Assembly (NCBI RefSeq): GCF_022602565.1
Contig: NZ_JALBCV010000016.1
Coordinates: 1 to 64,000, forward strand
DNA length: 64,000 nt
Source: Rosenbergiella metrosideri
Lineage (GTDB): Bacteria; Pseudomonadota; Gammaproteobacteria; Enterobacterales; Enterobacteriaceae
Direction of reading: 5' to 3'
The notes beneath the pieces are model-generated. The model did no database searches. It worked only from the letters and a program-made list of their open reading frames with translations, and was not told the DNA's origin. A program made the position numbers and the translations under genes. Below, piece after piece: positions 34,215 through 43,717 of the stretch (position 1 is its first letter; every line of letters starts with the position of its first letter).

Positions 34215-34928
34215 TTAGTCTAAGGTTACGCCAAGACGTTGAGCGACCACTTCGTAGGCTTCCACCACGCCACCAAGGCTCTGACGGAAACGGTCTTTAT
34301 CCATTTTATCTAATGTTTCTTTATCCCAAAGACGCGCGCCATCAGGAGAAAATTCATCACCCAGGACCACTTCGCCATTGAACAGCCCAAACTCAAGCTT
34401 GAAATCGACCAGAATCAGACCTGCTTGGTCAAATAAGTCGGTCAGTACTTGGTTCGCTTTGAGCGTCAATTCACGCATACGCGCCAGATGTTCAGGGCTG
34501 ACCCAGCCAAAAGTGACACAATAGGATTCGTTGATCATCGGATCATGATGGGCATCATCTTTCAGGAAGAGGTCGAAAAGCGGTGGCGTTAATACCCGCC
34601 CTTCTTCTACACCTAAACGCTTGACCAATGAGCCTGCTGCGCGGTTACGGACAACGCATTCCACAGGCACCATATCGAGTTTTTTCACAAGGGCTTCAGT
34701 GTCTGACAGTAACGCTTCCATCTGCGTTGGGATACCGGCTTGTGCTAATTTTTCCATGATGAAATGGTTAAATTTATTATTGACCATTCCTTTACGGTCA
34801 AACTGCTCAATACGCGCTCCGTCTCCGGCTGATGTATCATTGCGGAATTCCAGAATTAGCAGGTCCGGGTTCTCGGTGCTATACACTGTTTTTGCTTTTC
34901 CGCGATACAGCTCAGCTTGCTTTTGCAT
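34215..34928 (-). CDS. purC: SAICAR synthetase PurC
   Basis: 237 residues, the exact E. coli length. It condenses carboxyaminoimidazole ribotide with aspartate in purine synthesis. [12 protein letters not shown] is the ATP-binding start, followed by [10 protein letters not shown] and [11 protein letters not shown]. The frame is open to 34997, but GTGGAG and the family N-terminus fix the ATG at 34928. A PurR box lies 64 bases upstream. Confidence 0.97.
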   Translation of the reverse strand: MQKQAELYRGKAKTVYSTENPDLLILEFRNDTSAGDGARIEQFDRKGMVNNKFNHFIMEKLAQAGIPTQMEALLSDTEALVKKLDMVPVECVVRNRAAGSLVKRLGVEEGRVLTPPLFDLFLKDDAHHDPMINESYCVTFGWVSPEHLARMRELTLKANQVLTDLFDQAGLILVDFKLEFGLFNGEVVLGDEFSPDGARLWDKETLDKMDKDRFRQSLGGVVEAYEVVAQRLGVTLD

Positions 34929-34991
34929 CTTGTTAACTCCACTCATGGTCGACTCTGAAAATGACTCTGCGCAGCGACTGAATCTATCACT

Positions 34992-35007
34992 ACGCAATCG
35001 TTTACCT
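34992..35007. promoter_or_regulatory. PurR box ahead of purC
   Basis: ACGCAATCGTTTACCT fits the PurR consensus (ACGCAAACGTTTNCNT) with the central CG intact. It is located between the bamC terminator and purC, in the position expected for purine repression. Confidence 0.8.
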
Positions 35008-35036
35008 TGCTGGGCGCTATTATGCCAAAATTAAAT

Positions 35037-35062
35037 AAAAAAAGGCCGGAAATTTCCGGCCT
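35037..35062 (-). terminator. Terminator after bamC
   Basis: The palindrome AGGCCGGAAATTTCCGGCCT followed on the minus strand by T7, ten bases after the bamC stop. It isolates purC from the dapA-bamC unit. Confidence 0.9.
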
Positions 35063-35071
35063 GTGACATAT

Positions 35072-36103
35072 TTATTTATTGAAGGCGGCTTGTAACACTG
35101 CGACCAACGCATCATTTTGCGATTGCGTGAGGATATGCCCTTTAGGATCGATAAACTGCAGGCTACTACGGTTATCCAGATCACCGACTTGCAGTTTATA
35201 TTTACCTTCTGCTAGTTCAGGATCTTTCGCACCCAAGGCGGCCCATTGGCTGCTGTTCAGATCATTGTAGCTCAGCTGCAAGCTACCGTCTGCACGGTTG
35301 CTATCAGAAATCGTCATGCCCACAAGCGGTAACGCTTTAGGCAGACGCTGCCAAGTTACATCAAAAGGTGCACGCACGATTAAGTTAGGTAACCCTGTCT
35401 CATCGGCACCGCTTTGTACATCAACACTGCCAGCGCGATTAGCCGCTGCCACATTCTGACGAACAGTTTCCGCGGTATTCAGCTGCGCTGAGATATCGTT
35501 GAGTAACTGAGCGGTGTAACGCTGCATTTCAGTATTGCTGGTGACCGCTTGGCCTTTCTGTTCTAAGGCAATCGGCTTAACCATCAAGGTTTGCTCATAG
35601 CCTTGAGCGACGACTGCAACTTGGTAGCGACCACGGTATTGGTGATCTTCATCATGGCGGTTCCAAGAAATCCAATCAGTGGTGAGTTGCTGACGAGCGT
35701 CATCTTGTTGAGCAATCGCGAATTTGTTCGCTTGCAGCGCCGCGACCGTTTGTCCCCATAAAGAGCTTCCCGTATTGGCAATCTGCAACATACCGGTGGT
35801 GCCTTGGAATTGCGCACGGCTACCGTTCAGCAAAGACAGTGCCTGAACCGGTGGGCGAATATCTAATTGCTTACCAACTGCCCCTTGCGCACGTCCTTGC
35901 GGAACGGCATAGTTTGCGGATTCGAGCGGTAGAATCATTCCCTGAGGAACATTCAATTGGCTCAGTGCTGGCGCATCGAGATATTCTTCATTGCCATTCA
36001 CTTCGCGCTTGTAGTGTTGATCATGCGAACAACCCGCTAATAGCATTGCGACGGATAATCCAGCAACCTTTATTACCGCCGAATTTTTAACTGAGTAAGC
36101 CAT
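35072..36103 (-). CDS. bamC: Outer-membrane assembly lipoprotein BamC
   Basis: 343 residues. The lipobox is LLAGC with acylated Cys25; the N-terminal unstructured part is followed by two helix-grip domains (RGRYQVAVVAQGYEQTLMVK; VGDLDNRSSLQFIDPKG). A non-essential subunit of the BAM complex that inserts beta-barrel proteins. It follows dapA by 14 bases in the same operon, as in E. coli. Confidence 0.96.
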   Translation of the reverse strand: MAYSVKNSAVIKVAGLSVAMLLAGCSHDQHYKREVNGNEEYLDAPALSQLNVPQGMILPLESANYAVPQGRAQGAVGKQLDIRPPVQALSLLNGSRAQFQGTTGMLQIANTGSSLWGQTVAALQANKFAIAQQDDARQQLTTDWISWNRHDEDHQYRGRYQVAVVAQGYEQTLMVKPIALEQKGQAVTSNTEMQRYTAQLLNDISAQLNTAETVRQNVAAANRAGSVDVQSGADETGLPNLIVRAPFDVTWQRLPKALPLVGMTISDSNRADGSLQLSYNDLNSSQWAALGAKDPELAEGKYKLQVGDLDNRSSLQFIDPKGHILTQSQNDALVAVLQAAFNK

Positions 36104-36117
36104 TAAATCTCCCTAAC

Positions 36118-36996
36118 TTATCGCAGTCCTGCATCACGAATCGCCTGTAACAATATCGGCTCTGAAGTTGCCGATAACGGTGTCATAGGCAGACGCAAGG
36201 TATCATTTGCGATCAATCCCAGCTGTTTAGCCACCCATTTCACTGGGATAGGATTTGGTTCATAAAATAAGTGCTGATGAAGCGCCATGAGTCGCTGGTT
36301 CAAGGCACGTGCCTCAGTAAATTGTCCCGCGGCAGCCAGTGCACAGAGTTGAGCCATTTCCTGTGCTGCCACATTCGAGGTTACTGAAATAACGCCCTGC
36401 CCCCCCAACTGCATAAAGTCTAACGCTGTTTCATCATCACCACTAAGTAAAATAAAATCTTCTTTGGTCAACGCTTGGATCTGACTAACGCGAGATAAGT
36501 TCCCTGTCGCCTCTTTAATTCCGATAATATTTTTTATTTCGGCAAGACGTGCGACCGTTTCAGGCAACATATCACAGCCTGTCCGCCCGGGCACATTATA
36601 GAGTAATTGCGGTAAATCGGTACTCTGTGCAATCGCTTTAAAGTGTTGGAAAATGCCCTCTTGCGTTGGACGGTTATAATAAGGCACAACGGTCAAACAG
36701 CCAACTACGCCGCTTTTTTCGAGACGCTGTGTCAGCGCGATGCCTTCAGCGGTAGCATTCGTACCGGTTCCAGCAATAACTGGGATACGTCCGTCTGCCA
36801 ATTCGACGGTACGCAAGACAACGTCGATATGCTCGTCGTGGGTTAAGGTTGCCGATTCACCTGTCGTGCCAACGGCAACGATCGCAGAAGTGCCACTATC
36901 AATGTGGTAATCGATTAATTTTTTAAGGCTGCTCTCACAAACTTGCTCGTTTTCGTCCATCGGTGTGACGAGTGCAACAATACTTCCGGTAAACAT
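36118..36996 (-). CDS. dapA: 4-hydroxy-tetrahydrodipicolinate synthase DapA
   Basis: 292 residues, a TIM-barrel enzyme that condenses pyruvate and aspartate semialdehyde. The Schiff-base lysine is Lys161 ([11 protein letters not shown]) and the proton-relay tyrosine is Tyr133 ([10 protein letters not shown]); GTTGESATL is the substrate loop. GAGGGGAT sets the start at 36996; the longer frame to 37026 is rejected. First step specific to lysine and diaminopimelate. Confidence 0.97.
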   Translation of the reverse strand: MFTGSIVALVTPMDENEQVCESSLKKLIDYHIDSGTSAIVAVGTTGESATLTHDEHIDVVLRTVELADGRIPVIAGTGTNATAEGIALTQRLEKSGVVGCLTVVPYYNRPTQEGIFQHFKAIAQSTDLPQLLYNVPGRTGCDMLPETVARLAEIKNIIGIKEATGNLSRVSQIQALTKEDFILLSGDDETALDFMQLGGQGVISVTSNVAAQEMAQLCALAAAGQFTEARALNQRLMALHQHLFYEPNPIPVKWVAKQLGLIANDTLRLPMTPLSATSEPILLQAIRDAGLR

Positions 36997-37138
36997 AGCT
37001 ATCCCCTCATTTCCCAAGGTCTTCATGGTAAGGTGTCAATCACACTAAAAGCAAGACAGTGAATGCACTCAACTGCTTGTCAGCAGTTTTTTTTATGTTT
37101 ACCTTAAGATAATTAGTAAAACATTGGGAAATATCACA

Positions 37139-37687
37139 TTGTCATCCTCACCTGTGCATTTAGTCATCACCGCACTCGGCAGCGACCGGGCGGGAATCGT
37201 CAATACTATCACCCGCCATGTTAGCCAATGTGGCTGTAATATCGAAGATAGCCGACTGGCTTTACTGGGCGGGGAGTTTACTTTTGTCATGTTGCTGTCT
37301 GGCTCGGCTAACGCCATCAATATGATCGAATCGACCTTACCGATTAAAGGTGCGGAACTGGAATTATTAATCGTGATGAAGCGCACCCCTACGGGCTCCA
37401 CGCCAGTGCGTCATGAAGGCTTTTCACTTGCCGTCGAAGTCCCTGACTCGCCTCGTATTATTGAGCGCTTTACCGCGCTGCTCACCCATCATCGTATGCA
37501 TATCGCGGAATTAATGACCCGCGCCCAGCCTGGCAGCCCCGCGATGCTCTCGATTCGAATCCACGCTTATGGCAGTTCAGCCCAAGCCTTGGCAGATTTG
37601 GAGAAAAATTTTCAGCAGCTTTGCATTGAGTTATCGGCTCAGGGAACGCTCCAAGCCGATGGTCGGCAAGATACCGAACGACTTTAA
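37139..37687 (+). CDS. gcvR: Glycine cleavage system repressor GcvR
   Basis: About 182 residues made of two ACT domains (VITALGSDRAGIVNTITRHV and SLAVEVPDSPRIIERFTALL). It represses the glycine cleavage genes by binding GcvA. No ATG is available: E. coli starts at an ATG-ACA-TTG that reads ATC-ACA-TTG here. The likely starts are TTG at 37139, preceded by GGGA at good distance, or TTG at 37124. It is divergent from dapA. Confidence 0.9.
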   Translation: MSSSPVHLVITALGSDRAGIVNTITRHVSQCGCNIEDSRLALLGGEFTFVMLLSGSANAINMIESTLPIKGAELELLIVMKRTPTGSTPVRHEGFSLAVEVPDSPRIIERFTALLTHHRMHIAELMTRAQPGSPAMLSIRIHAYGSSAQALADLEKNFQQLCIELSAQGTLQADGRQDTERL

Positions 37688-37841
37688 CGCGCTCTTTCTG
37701 TAGTAACACGCATAATTAACTTGAAAGCTGATAAAATTAGGCTCTATCCTTACGATTGAAAAAAACGTTTTCCGCCGTAATCTAGTAGTAGAAACTGATC
37801 GTTAACATCAGTATTAGGCAAACAATGATTGGAGATGACGT

Positions 37842-38309
37842 ATGGCCCTTTTAACTGTAGGCGATACCGCGCCGCAATTTACTTTACTCGACCAAGATGG
37901 CGAAGAGGTGAGTTTATCTGACTTTAGTGGTGAGCGTGTTCTCGTCTACTTTTATCCTAAGGCAATGACGCCGGGTTGTACCGTACAAGCCTGTGGTCTG
38001 CGGGATAATATGTCATCATTAAAAAGTGCTGGCGTACAGGTATTAGGCATCAGCACAGACAAACCCGAGAAATTGTCGCGCTTTGCCGAGAAAGAGTTGC
38101 TGAACTTCACGCTATTGTCCGACGAAGATCATAAAGTCTGCGAAGCTTTTGGCGTTTGGGGGGAGAAAAGCTTTATGGGGAAAACCTACGACGGCATTCA
38201 CCGCGTAAGCTTCTTGATCGATGGCAAAGGACAGGTTGAAAAAGTCTTTGATAATTTCAAAACATCGAACCACCATGATATCGTTTTAGACTACGTACAA
38301 ACGCATTAA
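37842..38309 (+). CDS. bcp: Thiol peroxidase Bcp
   Basis: 155 residues, peroxiredoxin of the Bcp/PrxQ group. Peroxidatic Cys46 ([17 protein letters not shown]) and resolving Cys51, the spacing of the atypical 2-Cys members. It reduces peroxides with thioredoxin. Its stop is TAATG-overlapped with an open frame leading into bepA. Confidence 0.96.
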   Translation: MALLTVGDTAPQFTLLDQDGEEVSLSDFSGERVLVYFYPKAMTPGCTVQACGLRDNMSSLKSAGVQVLGISTDKPEKLSRFAEKELLNFTLLSDEDHKVCEAFGVWGEKSFMGKTYDGIHRVSFLIDGKGQVEKVFDNFKTSNHHDIVLDYVQTH

Positions 38310-38335
38310 TGATGGTGTTCCAGCGGGGAGGCGCA

Positions 38336-39796
38336 GTGGCTTTATTTAGTAAGAAGCTGGTCACAACAGTGATCGCTGCGTTACTCAGCTGGAACAGTGT
38401 TGCCAGGGCAGATGTAACCGATACCTTGCCCGATATGGGCACCACCGCGGGTGAAACTCTGTCCATCAATCAAGAACTGCAGATGGGCGATTTCTACGTC
38501 CGACAATTACGCGGTAGCGCACCCCTTATCGATGACCCATTACTTACCCAATATATTAACGGCTTAGGTCAACGACTGGTCGCCCATGCTTGGTCGGTAA
38601 AGACTCCTTTCCATTTCTTTCTTATCCAAAACGATGAACTTAATGCCTTCGCCTTTTTTGGCGGCAACGTTGTCTTACACTCTGCCCTTTTCCGCTACAC
38701 CGATAATGAAAGCCAGTTAGCATCGGTGATGGCCCATGAAATTTCGCATGTCACTCAGCGACATCTAGCGCGGGCGATGGCGGACCAAAAAAGTAATGCG
38801 CCATTAACTTGGGTAGGCGCGCTAGGCTCTATTCTACTGGCAATGGCTAACCCACAAGTCGGTATGGCAGCCTTAACGGGCACGCTCGCCGGGTCCCAGC
38901 AGGGTATGATTAGTTTTACCCAAGAAAATGAACGGGAAGCCGATCGCATCGGTTTACAAGTTTTACAGCGTGCAGGCTTCGATCCGCAAGCGATGCCTGA
39001 TTTCCTTCAAAAATTGGCCGACCAAACGCGCTATTCTACCGCTCTGCCAGAAATTTTACTGACTCACCCCTTACCAGACAGCCGACTCGCCGATGCACGT
39101 AACCGTGCTAACCAGATGCCGCATCCGATACTCCAATCCTCTCAAGCGTTTTATTTTGCTAAGGTCAGGATACTGGCGATGTATGCATCAGAACGCGAAA
39201 ACGGCCTATTAAACGATCTCTTAAGCCAATACGAAAAGGGTAATAGTCGCGAAAAATTAGCGGCAACCTATGGCCGTGCGGTGATGTTTATGCAGGCAAA
39301 AAGTTACGATAATGCCCATCGTTTAGTCACACAGTTACTTAGCCAACAACCGGCCAACCCTTGGTTTCTCGACTTAGCGACCGACGTTAATATAGGCCTG
39401 AAGCAACCCGAACAAGCCGTGAAATTATTAACAGCTGCCTCCGCGGATCAGACCAACCCCGTCATCAGCGTTAACCTCGCTAATGCCTATCTCGAAGCTA
39501 AACGCCCCACCGATGCCCTTAAGGTGTTGAATCGCTATACCTGGAATTATCCAGATGATCCTATTGGTTGGGATTTGATGGTGAAGGCCACGGGTGATTT
39601 AGGCATGACCAACGAACAACGCTTTGACCAAGCCCAAGGATTAGCCCTCAGCGGTCAGATTGACCAAGCGATTAGAGCCTTAAGCGATGCCAGCGGTCAA
39701 GAGAAGACCGGTAGCCTCGCCCAACAACGCTACGATGCGCGTATCGATCAACTGCGGTTATTACAGCAGCGTTTCAGGCAATATCAGAAAGGGTAA
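38336..39796 (+). CDS. bepA: Periplasmic metalloprotease/chaperone BepA
   Basis: 486 residues. Signal peptide ([20 protein letters not shown], cut near ARA-D), an M48 zinc peptidase with [10 protein letters not shown] and the downstream Glu in [10 protein letters not shown], and a C-terminal tetratricopeptide array from about residue 290. It assists LptD assembly and degrades stalled forms. The open frame begins at ATG 38309, overlapping bcp, but a strong GGGGAGG directly before GTG 38336 and the family length favour the GTG. Confidence 0.93.
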   Translation: MALFSKKLVTTVIAALLSWNSVARADVTDTLPDMGTTAGETLSINQELQMGDFYVRQLRGSAPLIDDPLLTQYINGLGQRLVAHAWSVKTPFHFFLIQNDELNAFAFFGGNVVLHSALFRYTDNESQLASVMAHEISHVTQRHLARAMADQKSNAPLTWVGALGSILLAMANPQVGMAALTGTLAGSQQGMISFTQENEREADRIGLQVLQRAGFDPQAMPDFLQKLADQTRYSTALPEILLTHPLPDSRLADARNRANQMPHPILQSSQAFYFAKVRILAMYASERENGLLNDLLSQYEKGNSREKLAATYGRAVMFMQAKSYDNAHRLVTQLLSQQPANPWFLDLATDVNIGLKQPEQAVKLLTAASADQTNPVISVNLANAYLEAKRPTDALKVLNRYTWNYPDDPIGWDLMVKATGDLGMTNEQRFDQAQGLALSGQIDQAIRALSDASGQEKTGSLAQQRYDARIDQLRLLQQRFRQYQKG

Positions 39797-40262
39797 TGAC
39801 ACGGGTTGATCATGAATAACGTTGTGTTTCGCTATCCCTCTTAACTTCCACTATAACTCGTGACGATCTTTTTTATTAACGTCTAAGCCTTTCAAGCAGA
39901 AAAAGAGAGAATAACGATTTTTTAATGTTTCAGCGCTATTTATCAACTGTTTTTGGAAAACAGAGAAAAATGAAAAATAAATAGGGAATAAAAAAAACCA
40001 AAAGGATTATCCAGTGTGAATACCCTGCATCATTAATTCTTCTACTGACTAGAGATATAAGGGGGAGAAAAAAAATAATAAGGGTAAGAGAGAGATCTCA
40101 TTCAGCGTGGAGCTGTGAGTGTTTAGGTAGAGCGTAAACCAAGAGGATTGAAGGAGTAAAAAGAGCGTATAGACTCCCCTATTTTCAACCCCCTGATAAC
40201 TAAACGTCCGTTTGTAACATCGTAAAACTGCCAGTAACCGTTGCATAAGAGTCTCAAGCATT
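39797..40262. other. Gene-poor region after bepA
   Basis: 466 bp of AT-rich sequence with no convincing gene. A 70-codon minus frame at 40049-40261 has no ribosome site and no protein-like composition. E. coli carries perM and yfgD in this interval; neither can be seen. Confidence 0.6.
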
Positions 40263-40662
40263 TATTTCAATTGAGTCAATGCTCTCATCAGCGATGGAAG
40301 CTCGTTAAGAGGGTCAATGAACTTAATCTGTTTCGTGTGACTATCGTATTCTGCGGCACAAATAGGATTACCCATACCTCCATTATCTTTTATAAACCTT
40401 GCTTCTAGACGACCATTATTGAATTAACACCAACGTCCAGAATTATTCTTAAAAAACATCAGATTAACTATTAACTTGGTGAGTGAATATAAACTAGATA
40501 ATGAATTGTATGAATATTTATTAAGCTCAATACAAGCGGCGCAAGGATCGTTATTGTCGGGAAAAAAAAGAAACTATCGGTCATTACAGGATCATCATAA
40601 AGATCCCCTTTCTTTTTTAAGGAGCCTTTTTTGCCATCCTGTAGGTTGAATACGGATGAGCG
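40263..40662 (-). pseudogene. Remnant of an unrecognised gene with a stop and a frameshift
   Basis: The minus strand shows a protein-like reading frame over about 133 codons, broken by one in-frame TAA (40424-40426) and a frameshift at an A8 run (40562-40569). It contains SVFNLQDGKKGSLKKKGD, then DNNDPCAACIELNK, then, after the stop, FNNGRLEARFIKDNGG and EYDSHTKQIKFIDPLNEL, ending in TQLK. A stop lies upstream at 40663-40665 and no start codon is visible, so it is also 5'-truncated. I do not recognise the family; the two Cys of the CAAC motif and the polar composition suggest a small soluble or secreted protein. Confidence 0.6.
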
Positions 40663-40697
40663 TTAACACGCCAGAGCTTGTGTAGACGCTTTGCCGC

Positions 40698-41399
40698 CTA
40701 CAGTCCGAGCGCCTCTTTCACAAAAGGAATCGTTAATTTACGTTGCAGACGGATGGAAGCGCGATCGAGCTGATCAAGGGTTTCAAACAGCGTTCGCATG
40801 TCACGATCGAGGCGTTTGATAAGAAATCGGCCAACATCTTCCGGAAGCTCAAAACCACGGATCCCAGCACGCTTTTGTAGGGCGAGGACTTTTTCATCGT
40901 CATTAAGCGGTTGTAACCAGTAGATCTGTCCCCAATCTAGACGGGAAGCCAAATCGGGGAGTTGTAGATCAAGTTGCCGTGGCGGTGCATTACCGCTAAT
41001 CAGTAGCCGCGTTTTACCCACCTCAAGAATACGGTTATAGAGATTAAAGATCGCCATCTCCCACTCCTCATCTCCGGCGATGCAGTGAATATTATCAATA
41101 CACACCAAGGCGAGTTGCTCCATCCCCTCCAGCACTTCAGGCGAGAACCACGTCCGTTTATCCAGTGGAACGTATCCGACAGCCTGCTCACGGGCCGATA
41201 ACTCACTGCAGGCGGCATGCATTAAATGACTGCGCCCTGCCCCCTCTCGCGACCAGAAGTAGATGTATCCCCCCTGAGGCTGATTCAGTACCGTTGTCAT
41301 CGACGCAAGTAAAGCGGAATTTGACCCGGGCCAAAAACTGGAAAAGGTTTCATCATCAGGTAGATAGAGTGGTAAAGAGAGTTGCGCTGGCGTGTTCAG
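40698..41399 (-). CDS. hda: DnaA-inactivating protein Hda
   Basis: 233 residues, an AAA+ protein that, with the DNA-loaded beta clamp, stimulates DnaA-ATP hydrolysis. N-terminal clamp-binding motif QLSLPL, P-loop-like [11 protein letters not shown], Walker B LVCIDNIH, sensor-like [17 protein letters not shown]. There is no upstream ATG in frame: the family N-terminus [17 protein letters not shown] is preceded by CTG at 41399 with GAGG five bases before. E. coli hda is also reported to start with CTG. An internal ATG at 41300 would remove the clamp motif. Confidence 0.94.
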   Translation of the reverse strand: MNTPAQLSLPLYLPDDETFSSFWPGSNSALLASMTTVLNQPQGGYIYFWSREGAGRSHLMHAACSELSAREQAVGYVPLDKRTWFSPEVLEGMEQLALVCIDNIHCIAGDEEWEMAIFNLYNRILEVGKTRLLISGNAPPRQLDLQLPDLASRLDWGQIYWLQPLNDDEKVLALQKRAGIRGFELPEDVGRFLIKRLDRDMRTLFETLDQLDRASIRLQRKLTIPFVKEALGL

Positions 41400-41529
41400 A
41401 ATAACCTCAATAATGGGAGCCAGTTAAAATCCCAGCCAGTTTAGCATAGATTTTGGCAAGTGTTGAATGGCCGAGATCACTGTTCGATCTTAGGCTACAT
41501 GGGGGAGGCCACTCACCTCCCCTGTTTCG

Positions 41530-42792
41530 CTACTCTTCCTCCGTCGCTTCAGGTAACCAGCGTTCGATAAGATAGAAAATCAGGCTTAATACGATACCGA
41601 CGATCGTTGCTAAGGCCATGCCTTTCAGTTCAGCAGCACCGATATGAATCGAGGCACCGCTCACCCCGACAATAAGAATAATCGCAGTAAGGATGAGGTT
41701 TTTTGCTTTACTGTAGTCGACTTTCGCATCAATCAATACCCGGATACCGGAAGCGCCAATCACCCCATACAGCAGCAGTGAAACACCGCCCATCACCGGA
41801 ACAGGAATGGCTTGAATAATCGCCGCCAGCTTGCCGACACAAGATAGCGCAATCGCCATAATCGCAGCCCCGCCGATCACCCAGGTACTATAAACCCGGG
41901 TAATCGCCATCACACCGATATTTTCACCGTAAGTGGTGTTCGGGGTTGAACCGAAGAAACCGGAAAAGAGCGTTGAGAGGCCGTTCGCTAGCATGGAACG
42001 GTGTAGTCCGGGGTCCCGGATCAGATCCCGTTTAACGATATTCGCCGTGACCACCAGATGGCCGACATGTTCGGCAATCACCACCAGCGCGGCAGGCAGT
42101 ATGGTGAGGATAGCGACCCACTCAAAACGCGGCTGATAAAAGGTCGGTAAGGCAAACCATGCCGCGTGTTCGACCGGCTGCCAATCGACCATACCTAGAC
42201 TGGCCGCGACAGCATAACCGGCTACCACCCCAATCAAGATAGGAATAATGGCCAGAAAACCTCGGAACAGTACGGCACCAAACACCGTAACCCCTAAGGT
42301 AATCATCGATACAATGAGAGTATGACTATCACTCACTGCCCCCGCTTCGGTCACTAATCCGGCCATTTTCGCCGCAACACCGGCTAACTCAAGACCGATC
42401 ACGGCAATAATCGCCCCCATGGCCGCAGGTGGGAATAAAACGTCTAACCAGCGCGTGCCCGCGAACTTAACAATCAGACCGACTAGGCAGAATAATGCAC
42501 CACAGGCGATAAAGCCGCCTAGCGCCACCTCATAACCTTGCGGAAGCAGTAATAGTACGGGTGAGATAAAGGCAAAACTTGAGCCCAGATAGGCGGGGAT
42601 TTTTCCCTTACAGATAAAAAGATAGAGCAGTGTGCCGATTCCATTAAACAGCAAAATTGTCGCTGGGTTAACATGGAATAATACTGGCACCAGCACGGTC
42701 GATCCAAACATCGCAAATAGATGCTGTAGGCTTAGAGGAAGCGTTTGGTGCAGCGGCAAACGCTCATCGACTTCAATAGTACGACGACGCAT
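41530..42792 (-). CDS. uraA: Uracil:proton symporter UraA
   Basis: 420 residues, nucleobase-ascorbate transporter family, 14 predicted helices. Contains VALGGFIACGALFCLVGLIV, the FPPAAMGAIIAVIGLELAG block and the helix-10 motif FGSTPNTTYGENIGVMAITR. It imports uracil for Upp. GGAGTTACT fixes the start at 42792. It follows upp with a terminator-like hairpin between. Confidence 0.95.
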   Translation of the reverse strand: MRRRTIEVDERLPLHQTLPLSLQHLFAMFGSTVLVPVLFHVNPATILLFNGIGTLLYLFICKGKIPAYLGSSFAFISPVLLLLPQGYEVALGGFIACGALFCLVGLIVKFAGTRWLDVLFPPAAMGAIIAVIGLELAGVAAKMAGLVTEAGAVSDSHTLIVSMITLGVTVFGAVLFRGFLAIIPILIGVVAGYAVAASLGMVDWQPVEHAAWFALPTFYQPRFEWVAILTILPAALVVIAEHVGHLVVTANIVKRDLIRDPGLHRSMLANGLSTLFSGFFGSTPNTTYGENIGVMAITRVYSTWVIGGAAIMAIALSCVGKLAAIIQAIPVPVMGGVSLLLYGVIGASGIRVLIDAKVDYSKAKNLILTAIILIVGVSGASIHIGAAELKGMALATIVGIVLSLIFYLIERWLPEATEEE

Positions 42793-42813
42793 AGTAACTC
42801 CCTGAGAAAGACA

Positions 42814-42837
42814 TAAAAAAACCGACCATTGGGTCGG
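42814..42837 (-). terminator. Intercistronic terminator between upp and uraA
   Basis: Stem CCGACC-ATTG-GGTCGG with a T7 run beyond it on the minus strand, between upp and uraA. It should lower uraA expression relative to upp or act as an attenuator. Confidence 0.7.
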
Positions 42838-42855
42838 CATTAAAGAACAGTGCGC

Positions 42856-43482
42856 TTATTTAGTACCAAAAATTTTATCGCCTGCATCACCCAGTCCTGG
42901 AATGATGTAGCCGTGCGCATCAAGACCTTGGTCGATAGATGCTGTATACAGCTCCACATCGGGATGGGCCGCTTCCAACGCAGCAATCCCTTCCGGTGCT
43001 GCCACAAGAACCAAGACTTTGATCGCTTGGCAACCAGACTGCTTCAGTAAATCGATCGTCGCGATCATCGAGCCGCCAGTCGCCAGCATCGGATCAACGA
43101 CTAACGCCATCCGCTCATCCATATTGGAGGCAAGTTTTTGAAAGTAAGGCACTGGCTCAAGGGTTTTCTCGTCACGGTATACGCCAACCACACTGATCCT
43201 TGCGCTCGGGACATGCTCTAAAACCCCTTCCATCATGCCCAGTCCGGCACGCAGAATAGGGACAACGGTAATCTTTTTCCCTTTAATTTGCTCGATCTCG
43301 ACGGGGCCATTCCAGCCGTCAACCGTCACCACTTCCGTTTCTAGGGTGGCGGTCGCTTCGTAGGTTAATAAGCTGCCGACTTCAGAAGCCAACTCGCGAA
43401 AACGCTTAGTGCTGATCTCATTCTCGCGCATTAATCCGAGTTTATGTCTTACCAGTGGGTGTTTTACTTCAACGATTTTCAT
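42856..43482 (-). CDS. upp: Uracil phosphoribosyltransferase
   Basis: 208 residues, exact family length. It joins uracil with PRPP to give UMP. PRPP-binding loop [14 protein letters not shown], and [20 protein letters not shown] and [17 protein letters not shown] at the C-terminus. GGGGAGAAAAG precedes the ATG at 43482; the frame extension to 43527 is rejected. Divergent from purM across a 235-bp region. Confidence 0.97.
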   Translation of the reverse strand: MKIVEVKHPLVRHKLGLMRENEISTKRFRELASEVGSLLTYEATATLETEVVTVDGWNGPVEIEQIKGKKITVVPILRAGLGMMEGVLEHVPSARISVVGVYRDEKTLEPVPYFQKLASNMDERMALVVDPMLATGGSMIATIDLLKQSGCQAIKVLVLVAAPEGIAALEAAHPDVELYTASIDQGLDAHGYIIPGLGDAGDKIFGTK

Positions 43483-43638
43483 CTTTTCTCCCCGAGCTAA
43501 AAAAATATACTGCAAAAAAATCGTCAAATTATACCGCTTTTAAGCCCTCGGCGGTATGCTCACGGCGAAAAATAGCCGGTTTCGCTGAGAGGAGATTCTT
43601 ATCTTGTCTGCTTCTTGCACTTCCGGCGAAACTGAGGC

Positions 43639-43654
43639 TCGCAAACGTTTGCGA
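43639..43654. promoter_or_regulatory. PurR box ahead of purM
   Basis: TCGCAAACGTTTGCGA is a perfect palindrome around the PurR core CGCAAACGTTTGCG, 64 bases ahead of the purM start. It is located in the shared upp/purM upstream region, so it may affect both directions. Confidence 0.9.
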
Positions 43655-43717
43655 CGACTGTTAGAATAGCCCCGCTCTCATTTTACTACCAACCGCAAAT
43701 CGCGTGGGGATTCTGCA

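Noticed and set aside
40049-40261. 70-codon minus-strand ORF
   Set aside because: No ribosome site, no domain-like pattern, low-complexity hydrophobic composition in AT-rich sequence; probably chance.
41502-41522. GGGGAGG / CCTCCCC hairpin between uraA and hda as a terminator
   Set aside because: No T-tract follows on the minus strand; left uncalled.
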